Source of the DNA: Stereocaulon alpinum
Lineage: Eukaryota; Ascomycota; Lecanoromycetes; Lecanorales; Stereocaulaceae
Length of the DNA: 64,000 nt
Reading direction: 5' to 3'
NCBI GenBank assembly: GCA_018257865.1
Contig: JAEUBA010000006.1
Location: forward strand, 558,001-622,000
The notes under the pieces are model-generated. The model was not told where the DNA came from. It saw only the letters and a program-made list of their open reading frames with translations, and searched no databases. The stretch's first letter is position 1. Each line of letters begins with the position of its first letter. Made by a program: the position numbers and the translations under genes. Shown here in pieces: positions 10,596 to 21,771 of this stretch.

Positions 10596-12198
10596 CGACG
10601 GTACGATCAACGGCTTTACGACATGCATCACATGAAGCCACGTTTTCCTTGCTTTGAATTGCTCACGAGTCTTGGTGGCGATCATGGCACTTTTGCCTCT
10701 AGCGTTGGAACTTGCATGGCGTCTTCTTCGTATTCATTCATCAAGACTCGCTCCTCTTGATGGCTATTACCCCATACATAATTCCCAAGAGCCTATCGGC
10801 ACATCACCCTGCATCCTGATCTCCACATTTTCATGTCTCAAAAAGATCAACACCGTTCGCACTACGCGACCATGTCACATGCACATAACGTATGTCAAAT
10901 ATCACTTCACAAGCACTCAATCAAATACCCCCTTCAAATTGATTCCTCACCCTAAAAAACGCCCCCAAGTTTCAACACCATGTACGATCCAGATCTGTGC
11001 ACTCAAATTGCTAAATTTACACCACTCAAACAAAGTCCCGTGCTCAACATTCCCACCAAAACATTCCCTAAACCCCATCAAACCCACCTTCTCCGTCAAT
11101 AAACCAGCTGAAGATCCGAGCTACACGGCCACCGTCGGGCTCGGCATGGTCGCCAATACGGCCTCATATAAGCGCGCCTCTAGAGCCGCGTGTGGCAAAG
11201 ACCTGAAACGCAGCCATTACGAGCTACAGGGACGTACGTGCATGTTCGACACGGCTCGGGTGCTATTATTACCAATGGGTTGCTGATCAGGGGCCCTTGT
11301 GGTCTGCAAATGGTGGGTGCGGGGTTGGTTATCCGTGCGATTGCTTGAGAGCCGACTGGCTGTGTGGAGGATTTTTTTGGGGGAAAGGTTTGAAACAGTA
11401 TGCCGCATGGGACTTTTTGTCTTGGACTGGCGTGAGTGGTGAGAGAGGCTGGGGGCTGGGGCTTTGAGGGGTTTTTGGAGGTAGGTTTTGACGGTTTTTT
11501 GGGGCGTGTATGGAAATCTTTGGTGTTCGTATTGGTTTTATTTGTGGTGTGCATGGGTTTTGAGGGTTGCGTCTTGTTTGAACCTTGGAATGCTGGGGAG
11601 CTGCTCGTATTCAGGATCTGGAATCATTTTCCTGGTTGTGGAGGTGGCGTGGGGCTTTCTCGAGGCTGATTTCTCTTTGGTTGGGATAGCATTGAGCTAT
11701 TACGACGAAGAATTTGTTAGGCCATGCACCAGAGATTAGTCAATCAAATGGCCAAGAAGCTCGAGCCAGTCTTCGTGCATTTCATCTCGTTTGGGGCGTG
11801 GAGTGGTCAGTGCTGGGCTTGGGAAATTTGGTCCTTGCGTTATTGGCCTGCTATTCTGTTCCGTAAAATTAAGAGTTGGACTTCTCTTGATCATCTACTA
11901 GATGAGGTGACTTTATTGATCCAGATCGCTTCGTGAACCTATCGAATATTACAAGCCGCGATGGTCGAAGCTTAAGCCTCATCCATAGTTCATTTGGCTA
12001 ATTGTTTCACTCGCTCATGCTACTATGGCTGGAGCTGACTTGTTCTAGATCAACAATTGTTCTGTCTCATTCCATGTCGAAGCCAGCAAGTACATTCATG
12101 ATTCCATGCCTCGAAAATAAGAAACGGTCCAAGCAAATTAGCTTGGCCTAAGTGATGAACCCCGAAGGGCACGCATTAGGCTCTCGGTTCACTATCCC
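10596..12198. other. Intergenic, no supported gene
   Basis: Contains the 3' UTR of the upstream gene and then low-information sequence. A 210-codon open frame at 10654-11286 has no family resemblance and lies in unbiased C-rich DNA, so it is not called. Confidence 0.4.
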
Positions 12199-12500
12199 CT
12201 AACTGGGGTTCGCCTCGCCTGTTGGATGCTGTTCTGGCGAAGGTAGGAGTCGAGGCTTGAAGACCCGTGATTTATGTGCATCGTGTTCTGCGATGTACTC
12301 AGCAGATGAATCAGTTGTTGATTTCTTGAGAAGTTCGCGCAATTTCCTTGAGGATCTAACTTGACCACAGCCTCGCTGCCAACACGATTTGCCCTCGAGC
12401 CAACGGCCCTTGTGCGTCTTCGATCTTCCTAGCTGCCTCAACCAGATTTCAGGGTCTTCAGACTTGCTAGCACCGTTGGCGTCGGCAAATATAGCCTATT
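12199..12500 (-). CDS. Possible terminal exon of an unrecognised gene
   Basis: A frame of about 100 residues opens just after a CAATAG sequence that could be a splice acceptor. It reads as a charged, protein-like sequence (for example EDPEIWLRQLGRSKTHKGRW and later VRSSRKLRELLKKSTTDSS) and ends in a normal stop. An upstream ATG segment (MSSNTKCPHQYQPPMPLTR, near 12,620-12,565) could be its first exon, but I found no donor that keeps frame. It may be a small regulatory protein, a relic, or chance. Confidence 0.22.
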
Positions 12501-13463
12501 GACCTCCAACATGCCTCATACCATGCGTCACTGCCCCTCCTTTTCCTCTGTCAAGTACGAGTGAGAGGCATTGGTGGTTGGTATTGATGCGGACACTTGG
12601 TATTCGACGACATAGGATTGAGGAGAGATGGATCGGAGATACGCTTATATTGACTTTGTATCTCAACAGCAATGAATCCTTCGATACTACCTAGTCACTT
12701 CGAAGCTACAAAAGCGAGGAACAAGACGACTCTATAACAGATGAAACTCCCAGTCCCGACATCGCTAATGCCCTCGAAACCGGACCGACACGCCACTGAC
12801 GACCATCAGTGCATATGGGGCAGCTATGCTCCTGGTTTTTCGGTAAGTATTTGTTTTTGAATTGCAGTGCATTTGTGCTTACAATAAGCTGACTTAAGAA
12901 CCCCCGCTTCTAAATGGAGTCCAAGGCTCATCGCACGGCGCTTGCTTCAACCATCTCTCTAGCGTCAGACCACTGCTCTGGTCATTACCAGAACTACTCG
13001 CATCTCGGTCGGTTGTAGTCAATGATGACGTGAGAGAGCGAGGACTGGCCCTGTGGAAGCCATCGTTCGTTTGGGATGTCTTTTGAAGGGAGCCAGACGT
13101 CCGATTTGTGAGATTGGATTTACCTATCTGTTTGTTTTTTTAACAACAAGGAATCAGTGTCATGGTTTAAGGGAACGCGAACCTCGTTGAGAAGGTTGTT
13201 GCTGGACATGATAGCTTGAGCTATCCCAGGCTCCGAGGCTGTGGGTGGCTTGAGGCAATAGCGTCAATGCTCTGAGAATTTGGCTGGTGTCTTGTAAGCT
13301 TTGTGCTGCTTCTCTCACAAGGGTCTCATACTCCTGATATATAGCCATGAGCCAAGAGCAGATGGGCATCACCTCTTGCGAGATTTTGCTCACTGGCGGG
13401 ACGAGAGTGGTCATCTGCGACCGTGTCCAGCAACATCCATAATCTCGATACGAAGGCCATGTC

Positions 13464-14190
13464 AGGAACTTCTGTAAGTCGTTTCCAGTGGTGGCTGAAC
13501 AGCATTGGTGATCTGCGAGGAACTTCTGCATAATGCTCCCTCTATTGGCTGGATTATTGTGAGGTGCGGATGCTTGCGAGGGACTTTTGAAAAGTTCCGC
13601 AGGTCGATACTGGTTGAGACTAGCACACTTGACATCCGGCTACGTGGAAGCAGATTCTGTGATGCGCGTTATCCAATGAGAGATTTAAGGAAAAGTTCGA
13701 AGGCAGATGGTGGAAGGTAACATGTCCAGCCCAGGGAGGGTGCATGGGCTTCCTGACTATTCCCTGCTTGACTTAGTCTATGCTAGGGACTTCTGTAAGA
13801 CTACTGTCGTTGGCAGGATGGATCTATGCTAGGGACTTCTGTAAGAACACTGTCGTTGGCAGGATGGATGTGGGGCTTCATCGTTCAGCTCGTGGGCTTC
13901 CAACGTGTAGTTAACGTCGGGGTCCCCAAAGCAATGGAGGAAGCGGATAGTTGAGTCCGCAGCGCTAATGGTGCGAGATAGCGGTACCATGCTAGCATCA
14001 TTGATACTAGGCATCATCGGGGCTGAGATCTCGGTATCACAGATGATCGTACAACAAAATTTGCATAGCGGGGATAGGTTGACACACCGGGATTCCAACC
14101 CGTTGGTGGTGTGGCTGCATGGGACTTCTGTTTAGCGAGCTTATCATACCGAAGTACGGTAGCTCTTGAGCTAATGCAGGGAACTTTCGT
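13464..14190 (+). repeat. Array of dispersed GGGACTTCTGTAAG-like words
   Basis: Related words start near 13464 (AGGAACTTCTGTAAG), 13517 (GAGGAACTTCTGCA), 13578 (GAGGGACTTTTGAAAAGTTC), 13785 and 13831 (AGGGACTTCTGTAAGA), 14120 (GGGACTTCTGTTT) and 14178 (AGGGAACTTTCGTTTG), all in the same orientation. They end about 240 bp before the start codon of the Clr5-domain gene. The 13578 copy is nearly palindromic (GGACTTTTGAAAAGTTCC). They may be binding sites or worn repeat units. Confidence 0.55.
13778..13869 (+). repeat. 46 bp tandem duplication
   Basis: Two adjacent 46 bp units (13778-13823 and 13824-13869) differ at only two neighbouring bases. Each starts CTATGCTAGGGACTTCTGTA and ends GGCAGGATGGAT. 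The high identity points to a recent duplication. Confidence 0.9.
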
Positions 14191-14432
14191 TTGCCCAATC
14201 ATGGTCAGCCGAAGGCGCAGCACAAAATATATGAAGCCTCGTTTTGCCTCGCAATTCCTACATTTCATTCTTGGAAACACATGGTCAAGTAAAGCCAAAC
14301 TTCAGCTCTCTTCGCCCATCATCGTTTCCTTGTATCAGAGCTTTAAGGGTCTTTTCAGATTCACCAATCGAGAATCGTTAATATCTTTCCATCTCGTGCT
14401 CCTTCTCTGCACCTTGTCAATGAATAGCAACG

Positions 14433-16229
14433 ATGGCTACAACAAGAGTTCCTAAAGGCATCGAAAATACCGCAGCTATGGCCGATGAAAGTTTGGAATA
14501 CCCCGTCTCCACGAGCTTACCCAACAACCAAGCCATTCATTGGCCCTCCTCTGATGCCTTCCATCTTGAGACAACTGCAACGCCGCTGTGGCCACTCAGC
14601 GTATTCGATACTTCGGTGGCGACAGCTGGATCTAATCAGACTCAGTTGAATCTCGACGATCATGGGTTTCCTGTCGACATACCCTTTGCAGGTATCCAGA
14701 ATGATGAAACATTGACTCAGATACCCTTGGAAGACGCTCGCAACTCAATGGCTACGTCTACTGCTAGATCAAGTGCCTATGCCACCGGAGAAGAATGGAC
14801 AAAACACCGCCCATCTATCAGGAAACTTTACGTGGACGAAAAAAGAACGCTTGCAGATGTCATGCACATTATGGAAAGCCGACATGGTTTCAAGGCGACG
14901 TGAGTCTTTCCTGCTTCCTTGGAGCTCTCGGCGTCGCTAAATGTCGTTAGGAAAAAGATGTACAAATCGCGCATCACGAAATGGAATCTGGACAAGAAGA
15001 ACAAAGAGAATGAAATGAGAGCAGTTGCCCGCAAGCGTAAGCTACGAAGGGATCAAGGAAAGCTCAGCATTTTCCGTGTCCGCGGCCGATCTGTGGACTC
15101 CGACGAAGAGGTTCGCTATTGGCACCGAAAAGGGGTAACGGTTGACGATGTCATTGCTCAACGGACAATGTCTAGAACACCCGAAGCTGTCCAGGTCTTT
15201 AGTCGTATACATTCCCCAGTCTCGACGCCGGCGGAACTGGCGACCCCTGAGCGAATATTCCGCAGCATTCAGGAGTATATCGCAGGCTCCTTCGAGGCTG
15301 GTACATGGGTCAGAACAGATCCGCGCAGCGATTGCTATAGCACGAAAGCGAATGGGCCTACGTGTCAGAGTTATAAGTTATCTAGCTGTGTGGTAGCTTG
15401 TGAACTCTTTGCAAGAAACCACTTTCAGGAGGGAGGACGAATCTTGCTCGCTGCCACCGCTGGACTCAATAACGCAGTCTCAACAGAGGACCCTCAAATT
15501 CTAGTTGAACTGTGTATGACTATGTTCCATATGCGCCGGTGGAGAAGGGACGAGATAGCCATAGCAATACTTCGACAAGTTTCTGGCCTAAGCGGAGTAT
15601 TGCTGGCCGGCGAGCATCCTCTCCGGCACATATGTACGTGGCTTTCATCAGTAGATTCATCTCAATTTGAAGATACTATCTACAGGTGTATGCGGAGTAT
15701 AGGTGATCAGTTCGAAAGCTGTGTTGGTTCTATACATCGGTCAACACTGATTTTTCGTCTGCAATTAAGCCTCATGAGAAGAGACGAGGGGGCCATTTGC
15801 CAGAATATGCTACAAGATCTGTTGGACAAGTGTGAGATGAACTTGGGGCTGTATGAAGCTCGAAGCTTGTTTGTTCGTGAGGGATTGATGTACTGTTATA
15901 CGGTTACAGGCAACTATGTCGAGGCTTTGAAGATGAGCCAAGAATTGTATGCCTGTTATCAGCAAAGTCAATCAACAACTCTTGCATCTCGTTATGGGAT
16001 TTTAGCTCTCAACATGGCGCAGTGTCAGTACGCTCTGGGCCAAGTGCATTTAGCGATAACAAATCTCCAAGAAGGGATCCGCTTACACGTGTCGGCATGT
16101 GGTCGAGAGGATGGGTTGGCAAGGTCATGGCTTCTACGTCTAGAAGATTGGTTTCTCGAACAGGGTCAGCCGGAAGCCGCTGACGAAGTAAGGGCCACGT
16201 GGGAGGAGATGTTAGAGTTGATAGAATAA
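14433..16229 (+). CDS. Clr5-domain putative regulator
   Basis: Two exons, 14433-14899 and 14951-16229, joined over a 51 bp intron (GTGAGT...GTTAG), give 581 residues. The Clr5 domain (about residues 110-175) is split by the intron: EEWTKHRPSIRKLYVDEKRT, then LADVMHIMESRHGFKAT, then KKMYKSRITKWNLDKKNK. The W...IxxLY...L..V...M...HGF.A...Y..R...W..KKN pattern is the family signature. The remainder (about 230-581) is helical and TPR-like, with repeated LALNMAQCQYALGQ-type segments that resemble protein-interaction repeats of other large Clr5 proteins. In fission yeast Clr5 acts in silencing; many filamentous-fungal members are uncharacterised nuclear proteins. It lies alone behind a repeat-bearing upstream region, which may control it. 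Confidence 0.87.
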
Positions 16230-17364
16230 TGTCAATAGTCATCTTGGACTTAGGTTTATCGGATCAATGAAAGCATAATTCTTGGGCTGCTTCGGCGTTC
16301 TAAAACCACATAGAATGGAGACTCGCTGAAGGCATACATGAACAATACACAGAGGATGCAGCCCTCAAGGACTGGGTCCTGACGACTGAGAGCCGACGGA
16401 GACTGGTAGATATGGATTTTCGAATTTCTTGTGGGTTCTGGCTCTGTGGGTGTCAGATTCGATTGGTTGGATGCTAAGCAGAGATCATGAGTAGAGTAGA
16501 AACGATAGTGCTATCATGCGACATACACGCCACTATCTTCTTTGATTTTAGTCGTCCTCGGTCCGAGTCATACTTCTACATCCTCCCATCTCATTCCTTC
16601 ACTCGCATCCAGACCGACTTTGATATCCATGTGCTCGGGGCACCTTCCATCGACTCAACAAGACCTCATACATCCCCTGTGTGACATCTTATTACTTTTC
16701 GAACAGCGATATCCTATAGCCAGCAAAGTTAATCCAATCTTCTTGGGTATCAATTCTCAACATGACCTTCGACCTCCATCTTGTTCCAAATTGAGATCCA
16801 AATTCGACACAATGGTACCTTACTGCAAGATTATACAAGTCAACCTCATCCACGACACCTGGACTTACCACCACCTGACTTAGAGAGCAAGGCTAGAAGT
16901 TCGGGACCGTGAATACCCCAAAGACCTAAGCCAAAATAGGGTCAAGCGTCAGATGTGAGTTGTACAGGATACCGCGGCGAGAAGTATCCTAAACAGGTGC
17001 ATACTGCAAACGAATATCATATCGGCCAACACAATTCCCTTTCCAAGCCAGAACCTTATGACGGACCTGTTGAAGACCGTTGATGAGATTCGAAAGATTG
17101 TGGCGCAGACGTGGTCGAATGTTTACGTTTCGAACTGGGCGAGGGTGTGAATAACCCTTGAACAAGCACTGCGTCTGATACGGCGGAGTCGGCTCGTGCG
17201 AAACAAATGCGCTGACGATTCGCTGTGAAGTCAGACCAGCATTGAACCTCTAAGCTTGCATAGTCTGTACCCCTCTTGAGCTTGCTGATGGCTGTCTCAC
17301 TTTATACTTTAAGGTCACGAGGATAGAACGACAAGTCATTCAGAGAGGACCGTAGCGAGCGCAG
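16230..17364. other. Intergenic, nothing recognised
   Basis: Contains the 3' UTR of the Clr5-type gene and then unremarkable sequence up to the left end of the MITE-like element. Short open frames here show no protein character. Confidence 0.4.
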
Positions 17365-17701
17365 CTCGTCAGGGACACGAAAAAGATCATGGTACCCCAG
17401 AACGCGGCCCCCGGAGCCTCCCGGAGATACCCCATCTATTGGGCGCTAGCCACGCTATCTATACATACCATTCACCAGCCTATACACGCTCCCTTGCCCT
17501 CTATAACATCCCTTAGTCTCTGGGGCATACTAGGGACTTGCTCATCAATAGAAGGTTAGGGTACTTAGTTGAATAGGGTTGGAAGGTGTAGAATTGGAAG
17601 GATCTGGTAGTTGTGGGGCACTAATTTAGGGTCCCGCTTAGGGGCTTCGCTTATGGGGCCCCCGCCCGGAAAAACATGAGCTTTTTTGTGTCCCTGACGA
17701 G
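17365..17701. mobile_element. MITE-like element with 27 bp terminal inverted repeats
   Basis: The left end (17365-17391) and the reverse complement of the right end (17675-17701) match at 25 of 27 positions; both begin CTCGTCAGGGACAC and end TCATG. The element is 337 bp, has no open frame and is flanked on both sides by CGCAG (17360-17364 and 17702-17706), which fits a 5 bp target-site duplication. This is the structure of a non-autonomous DNA transposon. The transposase family is not clear: a 5 bp duplication excludes TA-targeting Tc1/mariner types if the boundary is right, but the first bases of the repeat overlap a GCTCG/CGAGC palindrome, so the ends could be shifted by a few bases. Confidence 0.8.
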
Positions 17702-17973
17702 CGCAGGTAGCTTACTGTGTAGGGCGGGTCAGCCGATCACCTTAGGTAGCCACGCGAGCCACCATCAAACGGAACAGCCAAGTTAGTTCAACAACAGCAT
17801 TCGCTCGATTGTGTGTCTTTTTTGCTAGATGAAGATGAAGTTGTCATCTTACTACGCAATCTCAACGACCATAGCAATCCAGGACTAATGTCCCCGAATC
17901 ACATAAAAAGGCTCTGAGGATCAATCCTGTCCCGTAAGGACCTAAACCACGTTCATCGTCCATCGTCTGAACC

Positions 17974-18648
17974 ATGACCCAAAGATCGTGCCTATTACTG
18001 GGCTTAATCTCCTTCCTCATCTTCATCACCGCCGCATCTGCATACTGTACGTTGCTGAAATCACCCTCAACGCCCCGAAGCTGACAGCTGCTCCTAAATC
18101 ACAGCACCAACCTCCTTCTGCAAATGCACCTGCTTCACCAACAGCACCATCATACCCCTCGATGCCCCAACAGCCACTACCCCACGTACCGAGCCTCTCC
18201 TTTCCCTGCGGATACCCGAGCAGGACGAGGTTGATGAGCCGCCCCCAGAAGATCCAGCGCAGTCATCGTCTACGCCAACGCCGAAGCCAGATAAAGGGAA
18301 GGGGGAAGGAGAGGATGGAGATCGAAAAGAGTATAGAGCGGGAAACTGCAATGATTGCAATCGGCAATTTTGTTTAGATTACAACCTCCCAATTTGCAAG
18401 GGGGCTGCGGTTGAGGATGTCTTTACGACTTGTTTTCGTGAGCTAGCCCACATCACCTTGTTGCTGTTGCATGATCTGGATATGCGATAGATGGAATCGG
18501 ACAAGAACATGGGCTGACTTTGGGTATCGCAGAACGAGATTCGAGGAAAGATGAGGCGGTGGTGTTCATATTCATCTTTGCTACGGCTGGGCTGTTGATA
18601 TGGGCTGCGGCGAAGCCTTGGATCGGGAAATGGGTTGCGGTGAGCTAA
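17974..18648 (+). CDS. Secretory-pathway Cys-rich single-pass membrane protein
   Basis: Three exons (17974-18046, 18105-18437, 18533-18648) give 173 residues with all phases matching. Residues 1-24 form a signal peptide (SCLLLGLISFLIFITAASA). The lumenal part begins with a CKCTCF motif, then NSTIIPLD, a Pro/Glu-rich disordered linker of about 60 residues, and a second Cys cluster (CNDCNRQFCLDY...ICKGA, then VFTTCFQRDS). A single transmembrane helix follows near the C-terminus (AVVFIFIFATAGLLIWAA), with a short basic tail. I recall this arrangement as a conserved Pezizomycotina protein without a firm function. Predicted location is the endomembrane system, N-terminus lumenal. The short second and third exons were placed by their Cys and membrane motifs. 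Confidence 0.85.
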
Positions 18649-19034
18649 AGATAACGATCCGTGAAGCTCCGATACTGATTGGTTATGGTATAGAATGCCA
18701 GAGACCGCAGAAGCTACATACCCGTGTCGAGCCAGGGTGACTCGTGACAGTTACCATCTCTATGTCAGGGTATACATTGCTTGGGTATGGGCATCGCACA
18801 GCGTCGGCGTTGGGTTCTGGCATAATTACTGGGTACGGAGGTATAGATGCATCATGTCTCGCATGTCAGTAACGGCAATGAGAATAGCCAATGAGCAAAA
18901 ACTTGTTCTAATGTCTAGCTCGTATTCTCATTACAGGTGATGCCACAATGGTGATAAATTCATCCCTTTGGAAGCCGCCGTCTCATGCTTGCTCCAAGCA
19001 TGGACCAGATCGATCATATTGTCATAGTGTTCGT
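18649..19034. other. 3' region between convergent genes
   Basis: These 386 bp lie between the converging ends of the membrane-protein gene and the small minus-strand gene, and hold their 3' UTRs. No gene is seen. Confidence 0.4.
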
Positions 19035-19259
19035 CTACACGTCTCCGCGTCCCTCCTTGCTAACCTTTTCGTGTGCGGCATCCTCCAAAGGTCCCTTGGG
19101 GTTGCTCTCCAATGCGTTCTGCTTGGTATCCTCGCTTGCATCCTTAGAGTGTGTCTCGCTGGGTGCTGCGTCTATCTTGCCAGACTCTGGGGCACCGGTT
19201 TGACTCTCTGACTGCTTCTCCGGCTCCGGAGACTGGCGGCCAGCGTTGGGTGCGGACAT
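19035..19259 (-). CDS. Small conserved hydrophilic protein (74 aa)
   Basis: A single exon from MSAPNAGRQSPEPEKQSESQ to a stop at 19035. The protein is highly charged, rich in Ser, Glu, Lys and Pro, and has no hydrophobic core, so it is probably disordered. The C-terminal ESNPKGPLEDAAHEKVSK segment is the conserved part that I recognise from small uncharacterised ascomycete proteins. The frame is open upstream for another 27 codons, but the MSAPN start is chosen because it opens the conserved sequence. The function is unknown; abundance under stress is sometimes suggested for such proteins, but nothing here shows that. Confidence 0.7.
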   Translation of the reverse strand: MSAPNAGRQSPEPEKQSESQTGAPESGKIDAAPSETHSKDASEDTKQNALESNPKGPLEDAAHEKVSKEGRGDV

Positions 19260-19700
19260 CGTGGATGAGTGATGTGGGTAGTGGATCGGGATGGGTGTGG
19301 TGGAATTTGAAGACTGTATATGGTAACCAATCGTTAGCAAACGCAGGCTCTAGATTTTTCTGATGGTGAGGGAATAACAATTGCTTTCACAACACTGAAT
19401 GAAGGATGGACGGTGCACTGCTTGAGAAGCATGATGAAAGAGAATCCAGGCTATTACATACCAGAAGTCTACTTTGCTGATCAGAATGGTGGTAGAAGAG
19501 TGGTTTCGTCGTTTTAGCTGTGGACGCTGAAGCGTGATAGTTCAGAGGGGCATAATATCGCAATGAACCCCACTAGCTACGTCACCGCAACGGCTAAAAT
19601 CGCTGACAACGACAGGCGCGTCTCTACTAACTGATTACACCAACATTCCTAATACCCTTTCCAATCCCTGATCTTCTCCAGCTCTTCTCTTAAACAAGCC
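19260..19700. promoter_or_regulatory. Divergent promoter region
   Basis: These 441 bp separate the small minus-strand gene from the epoxide hydrolase gene and must contain both promoters. No specific site is recognised. Confidence 0.4.
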
Positions 19701-21045
19701 ATGGGATCTATCCAACCCTACACGATCTCGGTTCCAGATAGCAAGCTTCAGACCCTGGCCAAGAAGCTCGAAGCTACCGAATTTCCAGATGAGCTCGAAC
19801 AAGCGGGCTGGGACTATGGCGCGCCATTGGCAGATATAAAACGCTTGACGGCTTACTGGAAGGACAAGTATGATTGGAGGAAACAAGAATCGAAGATTAA
19901 TCAGCTCCCAAACTACAAAACTGTCATTCAAGTTGACGGCTTCGAATATCTCGACATCCATTTCGTGTACCACAAAAGCGATGTCGAAGGAGCAATACCT
20001 CTCCTCTTCTGTCATGGCTGTAAGAACTCTTTATCATATGTCGATGCGAGTCGATTGACACCACAACAGGGCCCGGTAGCTTTCTCGAAGTTACCAAGAT
20101 CCTCCCTCTCCTGACCACCGGCGGCAAAGAAACCCCAGCCTTCCACGTCGTCGCTCCCTCCCTCCCCAACTACGGCTTCTCCTCCGGCACAAAGAAGAAA
20201 GGTTTCGGCCTACCTCAATATGCAGAGACATGCCACAAGCTCATGCTAAAGCTTGGATACGACAAATACGGTACAACTCCTCCCACAATGCCCTATAGGG
20301 GTCTTTCTCTAACAACATCTGCTGTATAGTAACCCAAGGAGGCGACTGGGGCACAATGATAACCCGCATAATGGGCCTCCTCTACCCCCACCACGTCCAA
20401 GCCTCCCATATAAACATGATCCGCGGCCACCAACCCACCTTCCTCTCCAACCCCATCCTCGCCATCCAACACGCCCTCACGCCCTACTCGCAACGCGACA
20501 AAGCCGGCCTCGCTCGATCAAGTTGGTTCCTAAAAGAAGGCAGCGGCTATCGCACAGAGCAGGGCACGAAACCGCAAACACTCGGCTATGCATTAGCAGA
20601 CAGTCCTGTGGGGCTCCTGGCATGGATCTACGAAAAGCTACATGATTGGACGGACAATTACCCCTGGACGGACGATGAGATCTTGACTTGGGTATCCATC
20701 TACCTCTTTTCAACCGCTGGACCCGCCTCCAACCTCCGAATTTACTACGAAGCTCTCCACGACGAGCAACTAGGTCGTGCACGAACAGAGAAATACATAC
20801 CACACGTGAAGCTAGGCCTAGCACACTTTCCTCGCGAGCTCACAGTCGTACCCAAGACATGGGGCCGCACTATGGGCCCAGTCGTACACGAGAGTGAGTA
20901 CGAGAGCGGTGGCCATTTTGCAGCGTGGGAGAGGCCAGATGCGATTGTTAAAGATCTTCGAGAAATGTTTGGGAGGGGTGGAGGTGCATTTGGGTGTGTG
21001 CAGGGGAGGGAGGGCTATATTAAACCGAGGGACGTGAAGTTGTAG
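19701..21045 (+). CDS. Epoxide hydrolase (microsomal type, EHN domain)
   Basis: Three exons (19701-20019, 20070-20270, 20330-21045) give 411 residues, the usual length for fungal epoxide hydrolases. These enzymes add water to epoxides to form vicinal diols and serve in detoxification or secondary metabolism. The N-terminal EHN domain is clear (residues 1-105: ISVPDSKLQTLAKKLEATEF, later WRKQESKINQLPNYKT). The alpha/beta-hydrolase core has an HGWPGS oxyanion motif formed across intron 1 and a GGDWG nucleophile elbow (Asp) just after intron 2. Other core features are IHFVYHKS before it, a Tyr in the RIYYEAL segment, and the catalytic His in GGHFAAWERPD near the end. Both introns are 50-59 bp with perfect phase. 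There is no N-terminal membrane anchor, so a cytosolic form is likely. Substrate cannot be inferred. Confidence 0.93.
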
Positions 21046-21723
21046 ATGCGACGCGCGGAGCAGCGAGAACACTAAGTCATATGTTCAAATTGTACGTATT
21101 CGAGAAATCATCAATTGTTTATACCCCTTCTCCTCCCTCCATCCTCTCATCTTCAGGCCACGACTTCCCCAATATCTCCTCTTATCGACTCTTCCATCAC
21201 AACACCATATGTCTTCCCCCCTGTCATCCGTGCTTCCATACTCCACCCCCACCAACATCCAACCTCGCTCAAACCCCTCACCTACACAGAATCCACGCTA
21301 CACCTCTACCAGGACCTCAACAATAGCTGAAATAACCACGAGCAGCATCAGCGAAGTAGTTCCAGTACTAGCATCTACAGCGCAACCAAATAAATATCAG
21401 GGGCGCTATTGGCGATACGTAATTTGCTCCTGACCCTTCTAACCCAAGTCAAAGCCACCTATCACAACATCGTGATGACGAGCGAGGAGCGAGGGGCGGT
21501 CACCTAAGGAATATCATGATGCCTACGGCTCCCAGTAGAGCTCGTATTGCGGATGTATGGAGCATGCGTTGCTAATGAATATTACTTTGGATACTCCGGC
21601 GATGGTTTTTTGCGTGGATGCGTATCTGGATGAGACGTCGATATTGGGGTTCTATGTATACGAATATGCAGATCCTCCTAGAGCCTGGTTGGGCTTTCTG
21701 CGTGTTGTAGTTGATGGAAGGCG

Positions 21724-21771
<48 letters not shown>

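Larger units (their letters stand above)
12501..14432. other. Upstream region of the Clr5-type gene, repeat-bearing
   Basis: No convincing gene. Between 13,464 and 14,190 a short word related to RGGRACTTCTGTAAG occurs at least seven times, including two copies in a perfect-length 46 bp tandem duplication and one within a near-palindrome. See the separate repeat entries. Confidence 0.5.

Noticed and set aside
10654..11286. 210-codon plus-strand frame
   Set aside because: It lies in the 3' region of the preceding gene, has no domain resemblance and shows the amino-acid mix of random C-rich DNA.
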